DNA of 5,223 nt from an uncultured Candidatus Melainabacteria bacterium (GCA_934675225.1 CAKUQA010000129.1:1-5223), one strand, 5' to 3'. Positions 1 through 5,190 are shown, counted from the first letter of the stretch. Program-made: numbers and translations. Notes: generated from the sequence alone by a model not told the origin.

Positions 1-1827
1 GTTGAAAGACAATTAGTTGAAAAAATTAAAGAATATGGCATGAGATGTGTTGGCCCCAACTGCTTAGGCGTTGTAAACACTCACCCAGACGTTAGAATGG
101 ACGGATGTTTCGCTGAATCACTTCCTGAACGTGGAAACATTGGTTTCGTTTCTCAATCAGGTGCTTTAGGTGGCGGTATTTTGAATATTTTGAAAGACTT
201 AAACCTAGGTTTTGCTCAATTCATTTCAATCGGAAACCAAGCTGATGTTAACGCTGAAACAGCTCTTGAATATTGGGAAAATGATGAAGACGTTAAACAA
301 ATCTTGTTATATATGGAATCAATTCAAGATCCTGCTAACTTCAGAAAATTAGCAACAAGAATTACTAAGAAAAAACCAATCCTTGCATTGAAATCAGGTA
401 GATCAGCAGCAGGTGCTTCTGCAGCTTCTTCTCACACTGGTTCATTAGCAGGTGCTGATAAAGCTGCTGCTGCATTGTTGCACCAATCAGGTATTATCAG
501 AGAATTTTCTTTGAAAAACTTGTTTGCTACAGCTAAAGTATTCTCTACTTGCCCTATTCCAAAAGGAGATAGAGTTGCTATTATCACAAACTCAGGCGGC
601 CCTGGAATTATGGCTACAGATGCTGTTTGCGAATACGGTATGCAAATGGCTAAATTAACAGATGCTACAAAAGACAAATTAAGAAGTTTCTTACCATCTG
701 CAGCATCAGTTAAAAACCCTGTTGATATGATTGCTTCTGCTCCAATTGAACACTACAAGCAAACATTAGAAACAGTTATTGCTGATGAAAATGTTGATAT
801 GATTATTACAATCTATCTTCCATTCTTAGGCTTGAAAGATATCGATGTTGCTAAAGCTTTGATGGAAATTAAAGCAGAACATCCTGAAAAACCTGTTATC
901 GGTGTATTTATGACTAAGAGCGAATTCTTTACAAAACTTTCTGATATGAAAGTTAATATGCCATTCTTTATGTATGCAGAAGAAGCTGCTGACGGCTTGA
1001 ACAGATTGAATGAACAAAGACTTTGGATTGAAAAACCTGAAGGAAAAATTCCTTGCTATTCAGATGTTGACAAAGCTAAAGTTGACAGCATCATTAAAAA
1101 TGCATTAAAAGAAAACAGAGCACAATTAACAACTCTTGAATCAATTGATGTATTGCAAGCTTATGGAATCAGAGCTTGTAAATATGGTTTGGCAACAAAC
1201 GAAGAAGAAGTTGTTAATCTTGGTAATTCAATCGGATACCCTGTAGTTATGAAAATGACTTCAAAAACAACTTCTCACAAAACAGATGTTGGCGGTGTTG
1301 TTGTAAACATCAAATCAGAAGAACAATTGAGAAAAGAATACAAAGGCTTACTTGAAAGATTGGAAGCTAAAGGCTTGTTAGAAGGTCTTGAAGGTGTAAT
1401 CATTCAAGAAATGGTTAAAGGTTCTCGTGAAATGGTTTGTGGTATCGCTACAGACCCTCAATACGGTCCTATGATGATGTTCGGTTTAGGCGGTGTATTC
1501 GTTGAAGTTATGAAAGACGTAACATTCAGAATTGCTCCTTTGACAGACACTGATGCTATGGATATGATTAAATCTGTTAAAGCATACAAACTTCTTGAAG
1601 GTGCAAGAGGAACAAAACCTGCTCAAATCGACCAAATTCAAGAAACATTATTGAGATTGTCTCAATTAGTTAACGACTATAAATTCATCGATGAATTAGA
1701 TATTAACCCATTGTTAATTTCTGAAACAACTGGTGAAGGAATTGCTGTTGACGGTCGTATTAAAGTTAGATTAGAAGAAGCTAAAGCTGCTTTGTGTTGT
1801 GATTGCGAAGCTTGCTCTTGCTGCTAG
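1..1827 (+). CDS. ADP-forming acyl-CoA (acetyl-CoA) synthetase, fused alpha-beta, 5'-truncated by window edge
   Basis: This cytoplasmic enzyme converts acetyl-CoA (or another acyl-CoA), ADP and phosphate to the free acid, CoA and ATP, a substrate-level phosphorylation step. The reading frame is open from base 1 (residues VERQLVEKIKEYG precede the first ATG at 40), so that ATG is internal. The visible part is 608 residues. Family members with fused subunits are about 700, so roughly the first 90-100 residues, including most of the CoA-binding Rossmann domain, are missing. Visible landmarks are VGPNCLG (residues 18-24), the succinyl-CoA-ligase-like domain with the SSHTGS loop whose His145 should be the phosphorylated histidine, and the C-terminal ATP-grasp half with SHKTDVGGV (His426, probably the second phospho-relay histidine) and GLGGVFVEV. 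I found no ATA isoleucine codon, unlike the downstream genes, which suggests high expression. The last ten residues, CCDCEACSCC, are unusual. Substrate preference cannot be read from the sequence. Confidence 0.93.
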   Translation, partial: VERQLVEKIKEYGMRCVGPNCLGVVNTHPDVRMDGCFAESLPERGNIGFVSQSGALGGGILNILKDLNLGFAQFISIGNQADVNAETALEYWENDEDVKQILLYMESIQDPANFRKLATRITKKKPILALKSGRSAAGASAASSHTGSLAGADKAAAALLHQSGIIREFSLKNLFATAKVFSTCPIPKGDRVAIITNSGGPGIMATDAVCEYGMQMAKLTDATKDKLRSFLPSAASVKNPVDMIASAPIEHYKQTLETVIADENVDMIITIYLPFLGLKDIDVAKALMEIKAEHPEKPVIGVFMTKSEFFTKLSDMKVNMPFFMYAEEAADGLNRLNEQRLWIEKPEGKIPCYSDVDKAKVDSIIKNALKENRAQLTTLESIDVLQAYGIRACKYGLATNEEEVVNLGNSIGYPVVMKMTSKTTSHKTDVGGVVVNIKSEEQLRKEYKGLLERLEAKGLLEGLEGVIIQEMVKGSREMVCGIATDPQYGPMMMFGLGGVFVEVMKDVTFRIAPLTDTDAMDMIKSVKAYKLLEGARGTKPAQIDQIQETLLRLSQLVNDYKFIDELDINPLLISETTGEGIAVDGRIKVRLEEAKAALCCDCEACSCC

Positions 1828-1847
1828 TTAAACTTTAAAATATAAAT

Positions 1848-1884
1848 AAAAACGGTACCTTTGAAAAAAGATACCGTTTTTTTT
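1848..1884. terminator. Intrinsic terminator, probably bidirectional
   Basis: The arm at 1848-1859 (AAAAACGGTACC) pairs with 1870-1881 (GATACCGTTTTT) with one C-A mismatch and a loop of about 10 nt. On the plus strand it runs into eight T, ending at 1884, only 21 nt after the synthetase stop codon. On the minus strand the other arm ends in TTTTT followed by a T/A-rich run, so it can also end transcripts of the convergent regulator gene, whose stop codon is 5 nt away. Confidence 0.85.
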
Positions 1885-1888
1885 ATTT

Positions 1889-2110
1889 CTAATCAAATTT
1901 TAATATATTATCAAGTGGAATTTCTAAAGAATTTGCAAGAGAAACGATTTTTTTTATTGTTAAATTCTGTTCTCCGCGCTCAACTTTGCCAATATAATTT
2001 GGGTGAACATTTGCCAATTCTGCAAATGCCTCTTGAGACAAAGACCTTTTTATCCTAGCAACACGGAAATTCAACCCTATCTTTTTTAGAACATCAACAT
2101 AATCTAACAT
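1889..2110 (-). CDS. Small XRE/Cro-family helix-turn-helix regulator, C-protein-like
   Basis: This is a 73-residue DNA-binding protein consisting of little more than one Cro/C1-type helix-turn-helix domain. The motif is clear: SQEAFAELA (residues 25-33, helix 2), a turn, then HPNYIGKVERGEQN (36-49, recognition helix and following loop), then TIKKIVSLANSLEIPLDNIL (51-70), the packing helices. Length and pattern resemble the controller proteins of restriction-modification systems and other single-domain XRE repressors. These dimerise and usually bind tandem palindromes in their own promoters. No methylase or endonuclease gene is adjacent here. It is transcribed away from the pilin-like gene, and the 66-bp gap between them holds two candidate operators, so self-control and control of the neighbour are the natural guesses. 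There is no Shine-Dalgarno sequence before the ATG, and a TATAAA box ends 10 nt upstream. The targets are inferred and not shown. Confidence 0.9.
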   Translation of the reverse strand: MLDYVDVLKKIGLNFRVARIKRSLSQEAFAELANVHPNYIGKVERGEQNLTIKKIVSLANSLEIPLDNILKFD

Positions 2111-2119
2111 ATAAAGAAG

Positions 2120-2148
2120 TTTATACTATTGACAATGTGTATTCTATA
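2120..2148 (-). promoter_or_regulatory. Candidate promoter of the HTH regulator, near-leaderless
   Basis: Read on the minus strand, TATAAA (2125 down to 2120) is a good -10 box. At a 17-bp spacing only a poor -35 match, TATAGA (2148 to 2143), is present, so the promoter may be weak or activator-dependent. The expected start of transcription is near 2113, about 3 nt before the ATG at 2110. The intervening bases (CTTCTTTAT) contain no ribosome binding site. Confidence 0.4.
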
Positions 2149-2164
2149 CTACTATAATAGTGTA
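2122..2164. promoter_or_regulatory. Two tandem 20-bp operator-like sites (TATACTA-N8-GTGTA)
   Basis: Site 1 is 2122-2141 (TATACTATTGACAATGTGTA) and site 2 is 2145-2164 (TATACTACTATAATAGTGTA), 23 bp apart, about two helical turns. They agree at all of TATACTA and GTGTA. Site 2 is a good palindrome (8 of 10 base pairs symmetric); site 1 is symmetric mainly at its ends (5 of 10). Site 1 covers the -35 box and site 2 the -10 box of the pilin-gene promoter. Site 1 also overlaps the regulator's own -10. Tandem dimer sites placed this way are typical of C-protein and phage-like XRE repressors. That this regulator binds them is inference. Confidence 0.55.
2129..2158 (+). promoter_or_regulatory. Strong sigma-70 promoter of the pilin-like gene
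   Basis: TTGACA (2129-2134) and TATAAT (2153-2158) both match the consensus exactly and are separated by 18 bp. Transcription should start near 2165. The ribosome binding site AGGAG (2167-2171) then sits only a few bases into the message, and the leader is about 12 nt. The perfect boxes suggest a promoter that is strong unless repressed, which fits the overlapping operator-like sites. Confidence 0.8.
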
Positions 2165-2176
2165 AAAGGAGAATTT

Positions 2177-3022
2177 ATGAAAAGATATTCAGTTAACAAA
2201 GTTTTATTGAAGTCACTCTTAAAAAATAACACATCCAATTCGGCGTTCACACTAGCAGAAATTCTAATAACTTTAGGAATAATTGGTGTTGTTGCTGCTT
2301 TAACCATGCCTGCATTAATCAACAGAACAAGAAATAAAGAATTACATACTGCTTTTTTAAAAACCTATTCAGAACTAAATCAAGTTGCTCAAAAATATTA
2401 TGTTGATAATGGTATATCAATTACCGAGGCAACCATTGATGCACCAAACAATCTTGCTACTCAAATTATGACTGAATATTATAAAGAAGCCACTAAAGTA
2501 ACTACCGGAGGAATGGGAACAAAAGACGAAGAAGGGAATTATAAAGCATTTTATTCTATACGAACTTTAAATGGTCATGCATACTCAGGAGGCGCAAATT
2601 CTAACGGCTCTAATTCTTCTTTTATGTGCGATAATTCACCATTTTTTCAAACAGCATCCGGAGCACTATTTATTTTCAATGACAAAGCAAGGGAGGGAGA
2701 CCCAACAGGACCTGTAGTATGCGTTGATGTAAATGGACAAAAAGCTCCTAACCGATACGGAATGGATTATTTTTTATTTGCATTTACAAAAGATAGCAAA
2801 GTTGTTCCAATGGGCGACATTAATCAAACAAATATTGGAGGAGCAAATTCTAACGGTTCAGCTACAAATTTCTTTAAAAATGGAGCAGCTTTTTGTTCTA
2901 ATAGCGTTGACGATATATCAAAAAACATATCTTGCGCATATTATGCACTTTCTAATACTCATCCGACCAAAACAGGAAAAGATTATTGGAATGATTTTTT
3001 GGGAGAAGTTTCTTTCAGGTAA
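2177..3022 (+). CDS. Type IV pilin-like (type II secretion pseudopilin-like) protein with N-terminal methylation signal
   Basis: This is a 281-residue exported protein of the type IV pilin/pseudopilin class, made as a prepilin and anchored or assembled through its N-terminal helix. The ATG at 2177 is chosen because AGGAG lies 5 nt upstream; a longer frame exists, but its extra codons cover the promoter. A 23-residue leader containing six Lys/Arg precedes FTLAE (Phe24 as +1, Glu28 as the conserved +5 glutamate), then a hydrophobic helix to about residue 45 (ILITLGIIGVVAALTMPAL). The residue before the cut is Ala23 rather than the usual Gly. The globular part contains four cysteines (FMCDN, VVCVD, AFCSN, ISCAY), enough for two disulfides, a DVNGQKAPNRYGMDYF segment common in this group, and the eight-residue string GGANSNGS at 138-145 and again at 221-228. 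Whether it forms filaments, joins a secretion system or displays an adhesin is not evident. No clear terminator follows. Confidence 0.88.
   Translation: MKRYSVNKVLLKSLLKNNTSNSAFTLAEILITLGIIGVVAALTMPALINRTRNKELHTAFLKTYSELNQVAQKYYVDNGISITEATIDAPNNLATQIMTEYYKEATKVTTGGMGTKDEEGNYKAFYSIRTLNGHAYSGGANSNGSNSSFMCDNSPFFQTASGALFIFNDKAREGDPTGPVVCVDVNGQKAPNRYGMDYFLFAFTKDSKVVPMGDINQTNIGGANSNGSATNFFKNGAAFCSNSVDDISKNISCAYYALSNTHPTKTGKDYWNDFLGEVSFR
2588..2610 (+). repeat. Direct repeat within the pilin-like gene, copy 1 (encodes GGANSNGS)
   Basis: These 23 bases match 2837-2859 at all but two positions, both third codon positions (GGC/GGA and GGC/GGT). Both copies encode the same eight residues. Copies are 249 bp, or 83 codons, apart. 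The synonymous differences fit a maintained protein motif, probably a flexible surface loop. Confidence 0.6.
2837..2859 (+). repeat. Direct repeat within the pilin-like gene, copy 2 (encodes GGANSNGS)
   Basis: Second copy of the GGANSNGS-coding sequence, at residues 221-228 and followed by Ala-Thr-Asn-Phe. The first copy is followed by Asn-Ser-Ser-Phe, so the two contexts are also similar. Confidence 0.6.
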
Positions 3023-3059
3023 AACTTTTTCTTAATATTTCTTAAAAATAACCTATTTC

Positions 3060-3088
3060 TTGGCAATTATATTTTTTAAGAGTATTAT
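3060..3088 (+). promoter_or_regulatory. Sigma-70 promoter of the basic 108-residue protein gene
   Basis: TTGGCA (3060-3065) and TATTAT (3083-3088), each one base from consensus, are separated by 17 bp. Transcription should start near 3095, giving a leader of about 38 nt with AAGAAGG (3118-3124) as ribosome binding site. The eight bases AATGTGTA at 3091-3098 also occur in operator-like site 1 of the pilin promoter. Confidence 0.65.
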
Positions 3089-3132
3089 AGAATGTGTAAA
3101 TATAATTACCCTAAAGAAAGAAGGTTTTAAGT

Positions 3133-3459
3133 ATGATAGTACGCTCAATAGAAGCTGCTTATGGAGCTTTCTTAGATAGAAAAGCCGTTACAATGATGCA
3201 CCGCAAATCTTTAAATGGAATAGATTTACAATATTACAATAAATTAGTAGAAACTTCTGGTCCATCAGTACATAAACCAAACAAGGTTATAAAAAGTTTC
3301 ATAAAAGCATATAAACATCAAGTTGCAAAATTAAAGATGGAAGAAAGCATTAATGCTCAATTTGCAACTCCAAGTACAACTAAAAAAATAGCAAAAGCAT
3401 TGATAAAGGGAATTGTAAAACCTTTTACAAAACAAAAGCCAAAATCTTTCATTATGTAA
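3133..3459 (+). CDS. Small, very basic protein of unknown function
   Basis: I do not recognise this 108-residue protein. It has its own promoter and a good ribosome binding site (AAGAAGG, 8 nt before ATG), and codon use like its neighbours, so it is likely a real gene. It holds 18 Lys and 3 Arg against 6 acidic residues, no cysteine, no signal peptide and no obvious transmembrane helix. Two stretches look like amphipathic cationic helices. One is 50-68, with Lys at 51, 54, 58, 61, 66 and 68. The other is 84-100, with Lys at 84, 85, 88, 92, 96 and 100, so one lysine every fourth residue among Ala, Ile, Leu, Val and Phe. A nucleic-acid-binding, membrane-associating or toxic peptide-like role would each fit this composition; none is supported by a motif. 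It lies between the pilin-like gene and spmA without operon-like spacing to either. Confidence 0.72.
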   Translation: MIVRSIEAAYGAFLDRKAVTMMHRKSLNGIDLQYYNKLVETSGPSVHKPNKVIKSFIKAYKHQVAKLKMEESINAQFATPSTTKKIAKALIKGIVKPFTKQKPKSFIM

Positions 3460-3472
3460 AGCAAATATTAAA

Positions 3473-3501
3473 TTGACCAAAATTTTTATTAATGCTTTAA
3501 T
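3473..3501 (+). promoter_or_regulatory. Promoter of spmAB, apparently giving a leaderless mRNA
   Basis: TTGACC (3473-3478) and TTTAAT (3496-3501), each one base from consensus, are 17 bp apart. A start about 7 nt after the -10 box falls on the A of the spmA ATG (3508). No Shine-Dalgarno sequence lies in 3493-3507. The in-frame TAA at 3490-3492 and the lack of any other start codon after it rule out a longer protein. Confidence 0.55.
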
Positions 3502-3507
3502 CATAAT

Positions 3508-4152
3508 ATGAACTATATTTTCTATTTTTTAATAGTAATATCAATAGTAGCAGGAGCAATCAACGGAAAATTGCCTGATGTAGTCAATTCAATTTTATCA
3601 GGAGCAGAACTTTCCGTTAAAGTAGCTTTTTCTCTTATCGGAATAATGGCTTTTTGGCTAGGGATGATGAAAATTGCAGAAAAATGCGGCTTAATTTCAA
3701 TTATTGCCAAAATTATAAAACCAATTACCAAAAAGCTATTCAATGAAATTCCACAAGACTCTCCGGCTATTGGAGATATTGCGATGAGTTTTTCAGCAAA
3801 CGCATTCGGCTTGACCAATGCAGCAACTCCAATCGGCATAAAAGCTATGGAAGAACTCCAAAAACAAAATATAGACAAATCATCGGCATCAAATGCTATG
3901 TGTATGTTTCTTGCGATGAATACAGCAGGATTTCAACTTATTCCAGCAACAGTTATCGCAATTTTAATAGGAATAGGTTATAAAAACCCAACAGAAATTA
4001 TAGCTCCAACGCTTTTAGTAACAAGTATAGCCTTTATTAGTGCAATTGTATTAGCTAAAATTTTTCAAAAATTCTGGGCTCCGCAATCTGTTAACAATGT
4101 TCTTTCCTCAAAGGAAACACAAAATCTATCTGATTTTGAGGAGGAAGCATAA
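3508..4152 (+). CDS. spmA: SpmA-like membrane protein (spore maturation protein A family, nucleoside-recognition/Gate domain)
   Basis: This 214-residue inner-membrane protein belongs to the SpmA family, which takes its name from Bacillus subtilis, where spmA and spmB affect spore core dehydration. Homologues are also found in non-sporulating bacteria, where the role is unclear, though transport has been suggested. Family landmarks as I recall them are present: INGKLPDV (18-25), FWLGMMKIAEKCGL (49-62), SANAFGLTNAATPIGIKAME (96-115) and MFLAMNTAGFQLIPATVIAI (133-152). Hydrophobic membrane segments lie near residues 2-19, 36-56, 131-157 and 166-185. The length is close to the Bacillus protein with a slightly longer acidic tail (SKETQNLSDFEEEA). 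The start is fixed by an upstream stop codon and by alignment with the recalled family N-terminus. It overlaps spmB by one base. There is no ribosome binding site, so translation may begin on a leaderless mRNA. Confidence 0.9.
   Translation: MNYIFYFLIVISIVAGAINGKLPDVVNSILSGAELSVKVAFSLIGIMAFWLGMMKIAEKCGLISIIAKIIKPITKKLFNEIPQDSPAIGDIAMSFSANAFGLTNAATPIGIKAMEELQKQNIDKSSASNAMCMFLAMNTAGFQLIPATVIAILIGIGYKNPTEIIAPTLLVTSIAFISAIVLAKIFQKFWAPQSVNNVLSSKETQNLSDFEEEA
4138..4144 (+). promoter_or_regulatory. Ribosome binding site of spmB inside the spmA 3' end
   Basis: GAGGAGG lies 7 nt before the spmB ATG at 4152 and encodes part of the acidic SpmA tail. With the TAATG stop-start overlap this indicates translational coupling. 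It is the strongest Shine-Dalgarno sequence in the window and contrasts with the missing one on spmA. Confidence 0.8.
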
Positions 4153-4685
4153 TGTTTCAATCTATAATGAAAATAATTTCTCTTTGGGCATTACCTGCAA
4201 TAATTCTATTAATACTAACAATGGGCCTATGCAAAAAAGTTCCGTTATATGAAACATTTACCACAGGCGCAAAAGATGGCTTTAAAGTTGCGATAGATAT
4301 AATCCCGTATCTTGTTGCCATAATTGTTGCTATTTCGATGTTTAGAGCTTCCGGAATAATAGATTTGATATCCCATGCCTGCGCTCCGCTACTTGCAAAA
4401 TTAAACGTGCCTGCAGATACAATTCCGATAATGCTAGTTCGTTCATTATCAGGTTCAGCTGCTCTTGGAGTATTTTCAGATATCGCAAATAATTTAGGAC
4501 CAAATGCTTATGCAACAAAGCTTTCTGCTGTTATGGTTGGCTCAAGCGAAACCACTTTTTACGTTTTAGCCGTGTACTTTGGAGCTGTTGGAATTTCAAA
4601 ACTCAGATATGCACTTTTAGTTGGCTTATTAGCAGACTTTATAGGAATTGTTGCAGCAATCGCTGTCTGTAATTTTGTGTTTTAA
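4152..4685 (+). CDS. spmB: SpmB-like membrane protein (spore maturation protein B family)
   Basis: This 177-residue inner-membrane protein is the partner of SpmA and follows it with a one-base TAATG overlap. Family motifs are PLYETFTTGAKDGFKVAI (31-48), RSLSGSAALGVFSD (97-110) and GSSETTFYVLAVYFGAVGI (130-148); they match the Bacillus SpmB pattern as I recall it. Hydrophobic segments lie near 8-27, 46-66, 132-148 and 152-175. The length is normal for the family, and nothing suggests damage. The pair SpmA plus SpmB is thought to act together, which the coupling supports. What is moved or sensed is not known from sequence. The last 47 bases overlap the end of the convergent zinc-ribbon gene, and no hairpin-plus-T-run terminator is visible just downstream, so transcripts may run on antisense to that gene. 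Confidence 0.92.
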   Translation: MFQSIMKIISLWALPAIILLILTMGLCKKVPLYETFTTGAKDGFKVAIDIIPYLVAIIVAISMFRASGIIDLISHACAPLLAKLNVPADTIPIMLVRSLSGSAALGVFSDIANNLGPNAYATKLSAVMVGSSETTFYVLAVYFGAVGISKLRYALLVGLLADFIGIVAAIAVCNFVF

Positions 4686-5025
4686 AGTCTGTTTCAACCC
4701 AACTTTGAGTAACATTTTGCAATTTACTATTGTGTACAATTGCCTTAACTAATACTGCATAACTTATATCTATAAAATTAATTTTATTAATTCTTTCAAT
4801 TACATATTCTCGACAACCACAATTATGACAAAAATGCTTTTCGGGAATTATTTCTTTATTTTTTATAATTCCTTTTAATTTAACTCCACAACAAGCACAG
4901 CGGACTAGATACCATTGATTTTCAACCAATTCGCCACAATCCGGACAATATGCAAAATCAACATCCGGTCTAACTCTTGAGTGCTCACATTCTTTATTTA
5001 ATTTAAAAAACTCCAATATAGTCAT
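4639..5025 (-). CDS. Cysteine-rich zinc-ribbon protein of unknown function
   Basis: This 128-residue soluble protein has paired cysteines typical of zinc ribbons: C13-x-H15, C27-P-D-C30-G, C43-A-C-C46-G and C66-H-N-C69-G, with extra Cys at 45 and 71. The spacing suggests one or two structural zinc sites within residues 13-71. The remaining C-terminal part (72-128) has no recognised motif and ends in the Gln/Arg/Leu-rich NYRQRLLQQFL. I cannot name the family. The cysteine pairs, the consensus -35 box and the lack of an alternative gene support it being real. Its last 47 bases overlap spmB tail to tail. No Shine-Dalgarno sequence precedes the ATG. The -10 box ends 7 nt before it, so the message is probably leaderless. 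Nucleic-acid or protein binding is a common role of such small zinc proteins but is not shown here. Confidence 0.78.
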   Translation of the reverse strand: MTILEFFKLNKECEHSRVRPDVDFAYCPDCGELVENQWYLVRCACCGVKLKGIIKNKEIIPEKHFCHNCGCREYVIERINKINFIDISYAVLVKAIVHNSKLQNVTQSWVETDFKTQNYRQRLLQQFL

Positions 5026-5031
5026 ACTTTT

Positions 5032-5059
5032 TTTATAATTATTATTTTTTTAATGTCAA
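5032..5059 (-). promoter_or_regulatory. Promoter of the zinc-ribbon gene, apparently giving a leaderless mRNA
   Basis: On the minus strand, TTGACA (5059 to 5054, exact consensus) is followed after 16 bp by TATAAA (5037 to 5032). Transcription is then expected at about 5025, the first base of the ATG. The six bases between box and start (AAAAGT) contain no ribosome binding site. Confidence 0.6.
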
Positions 5060-5190
5060 CTTACCCACCTGACCAATATTAGAATTACCCAGCAAGCCAA
5101 TTGGAATAAGGACGTTTCTTTTATTAAATATAATTATTAAATCTTTTTCATACTTCCAGCTATTCTTAATTCCAACGAGCCTGTTAAATC
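5042..5190 (-). other. Open minus-strand stretch without a usual start, possible gene remnant
   Basis: The minus-strand frame ending at TAA 5044-5042 stays open for about 48 codons back to a TGA at 5191-5193. It reads, in part, KNSWKYEKDLIIIFNKR and then NVLIPIGLLGNSNIGQVGK. There is no in-frame ATG and no ribosome binding site, and the frame covers the promoter of the zinc-ribbon gene and the plus-strand terminator. It may be chance, or the decayed 3' end of a former gene. Nothing else in 5060-5176 is recognisable. Confidence 0.2.

Noticed and set aside
432..677. Minus-strand open frame of 81 codons inside the synthetase gene
   Set aside because: It lies antisense to a well-conserved enzyme and its translation shows no motif; it is a by-product of the codon use of the real gene.
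826..1017. Minus-strand open frame of 63 codons inside the synthetase gene
   Set aside because: Antisense to conserved coding sequence, with no ribosome binding site or recognisable domain.
1861..2058. Plus-strand open frame of 65 codons opposite the HTH gene
   Set aside because: It starts at a TTG inside the terminator hairpin and is antisense to a clear HTH gene.
2129..2176. Longer start for the pilin-like protein (16 extra residues)
   Set aside because: These codons coincide with the promoter boxes and operator-like sites, and AGGAG is placed correctly for the ATG at 2177.
2733..3035. Plus-strand open frame of 100 codons overlapping the pilin-like gene
   Set aside because: It is another frame of the pilin-like gene, whose cysteine-containing C-terminal region reads sensibly in its own frame.
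3020..3060. Terminator after the pilin-like gene
   Set aside because: The region has T-runs but no convincing stem; no terminator could be supported.
3458..3498. Inverted repeat AAAGCA / TGCTTT (with inner ATTAA / TTAAT) flanking the spmA -35 box, as terminator or operator
   Set aside because: The stem is short, AT-rich, interrupted and not followed by a clear T-run; in such AT-rich sequence it may be chance.
3522..3878. Minus-strand open frame of 118 codons opposite spmA
   Set aside because: SpmA family motifs on the plus strand are unambiguous; the antisense frame shows only mirrored composition.
4719..4743. GCAATT / AATTGC inverted repeat after spmB as a terminator
   Set aside because: Only 6 bp with a 13-nt loop and no T-run, and it lies within the zinc-ribbon coding sequence.
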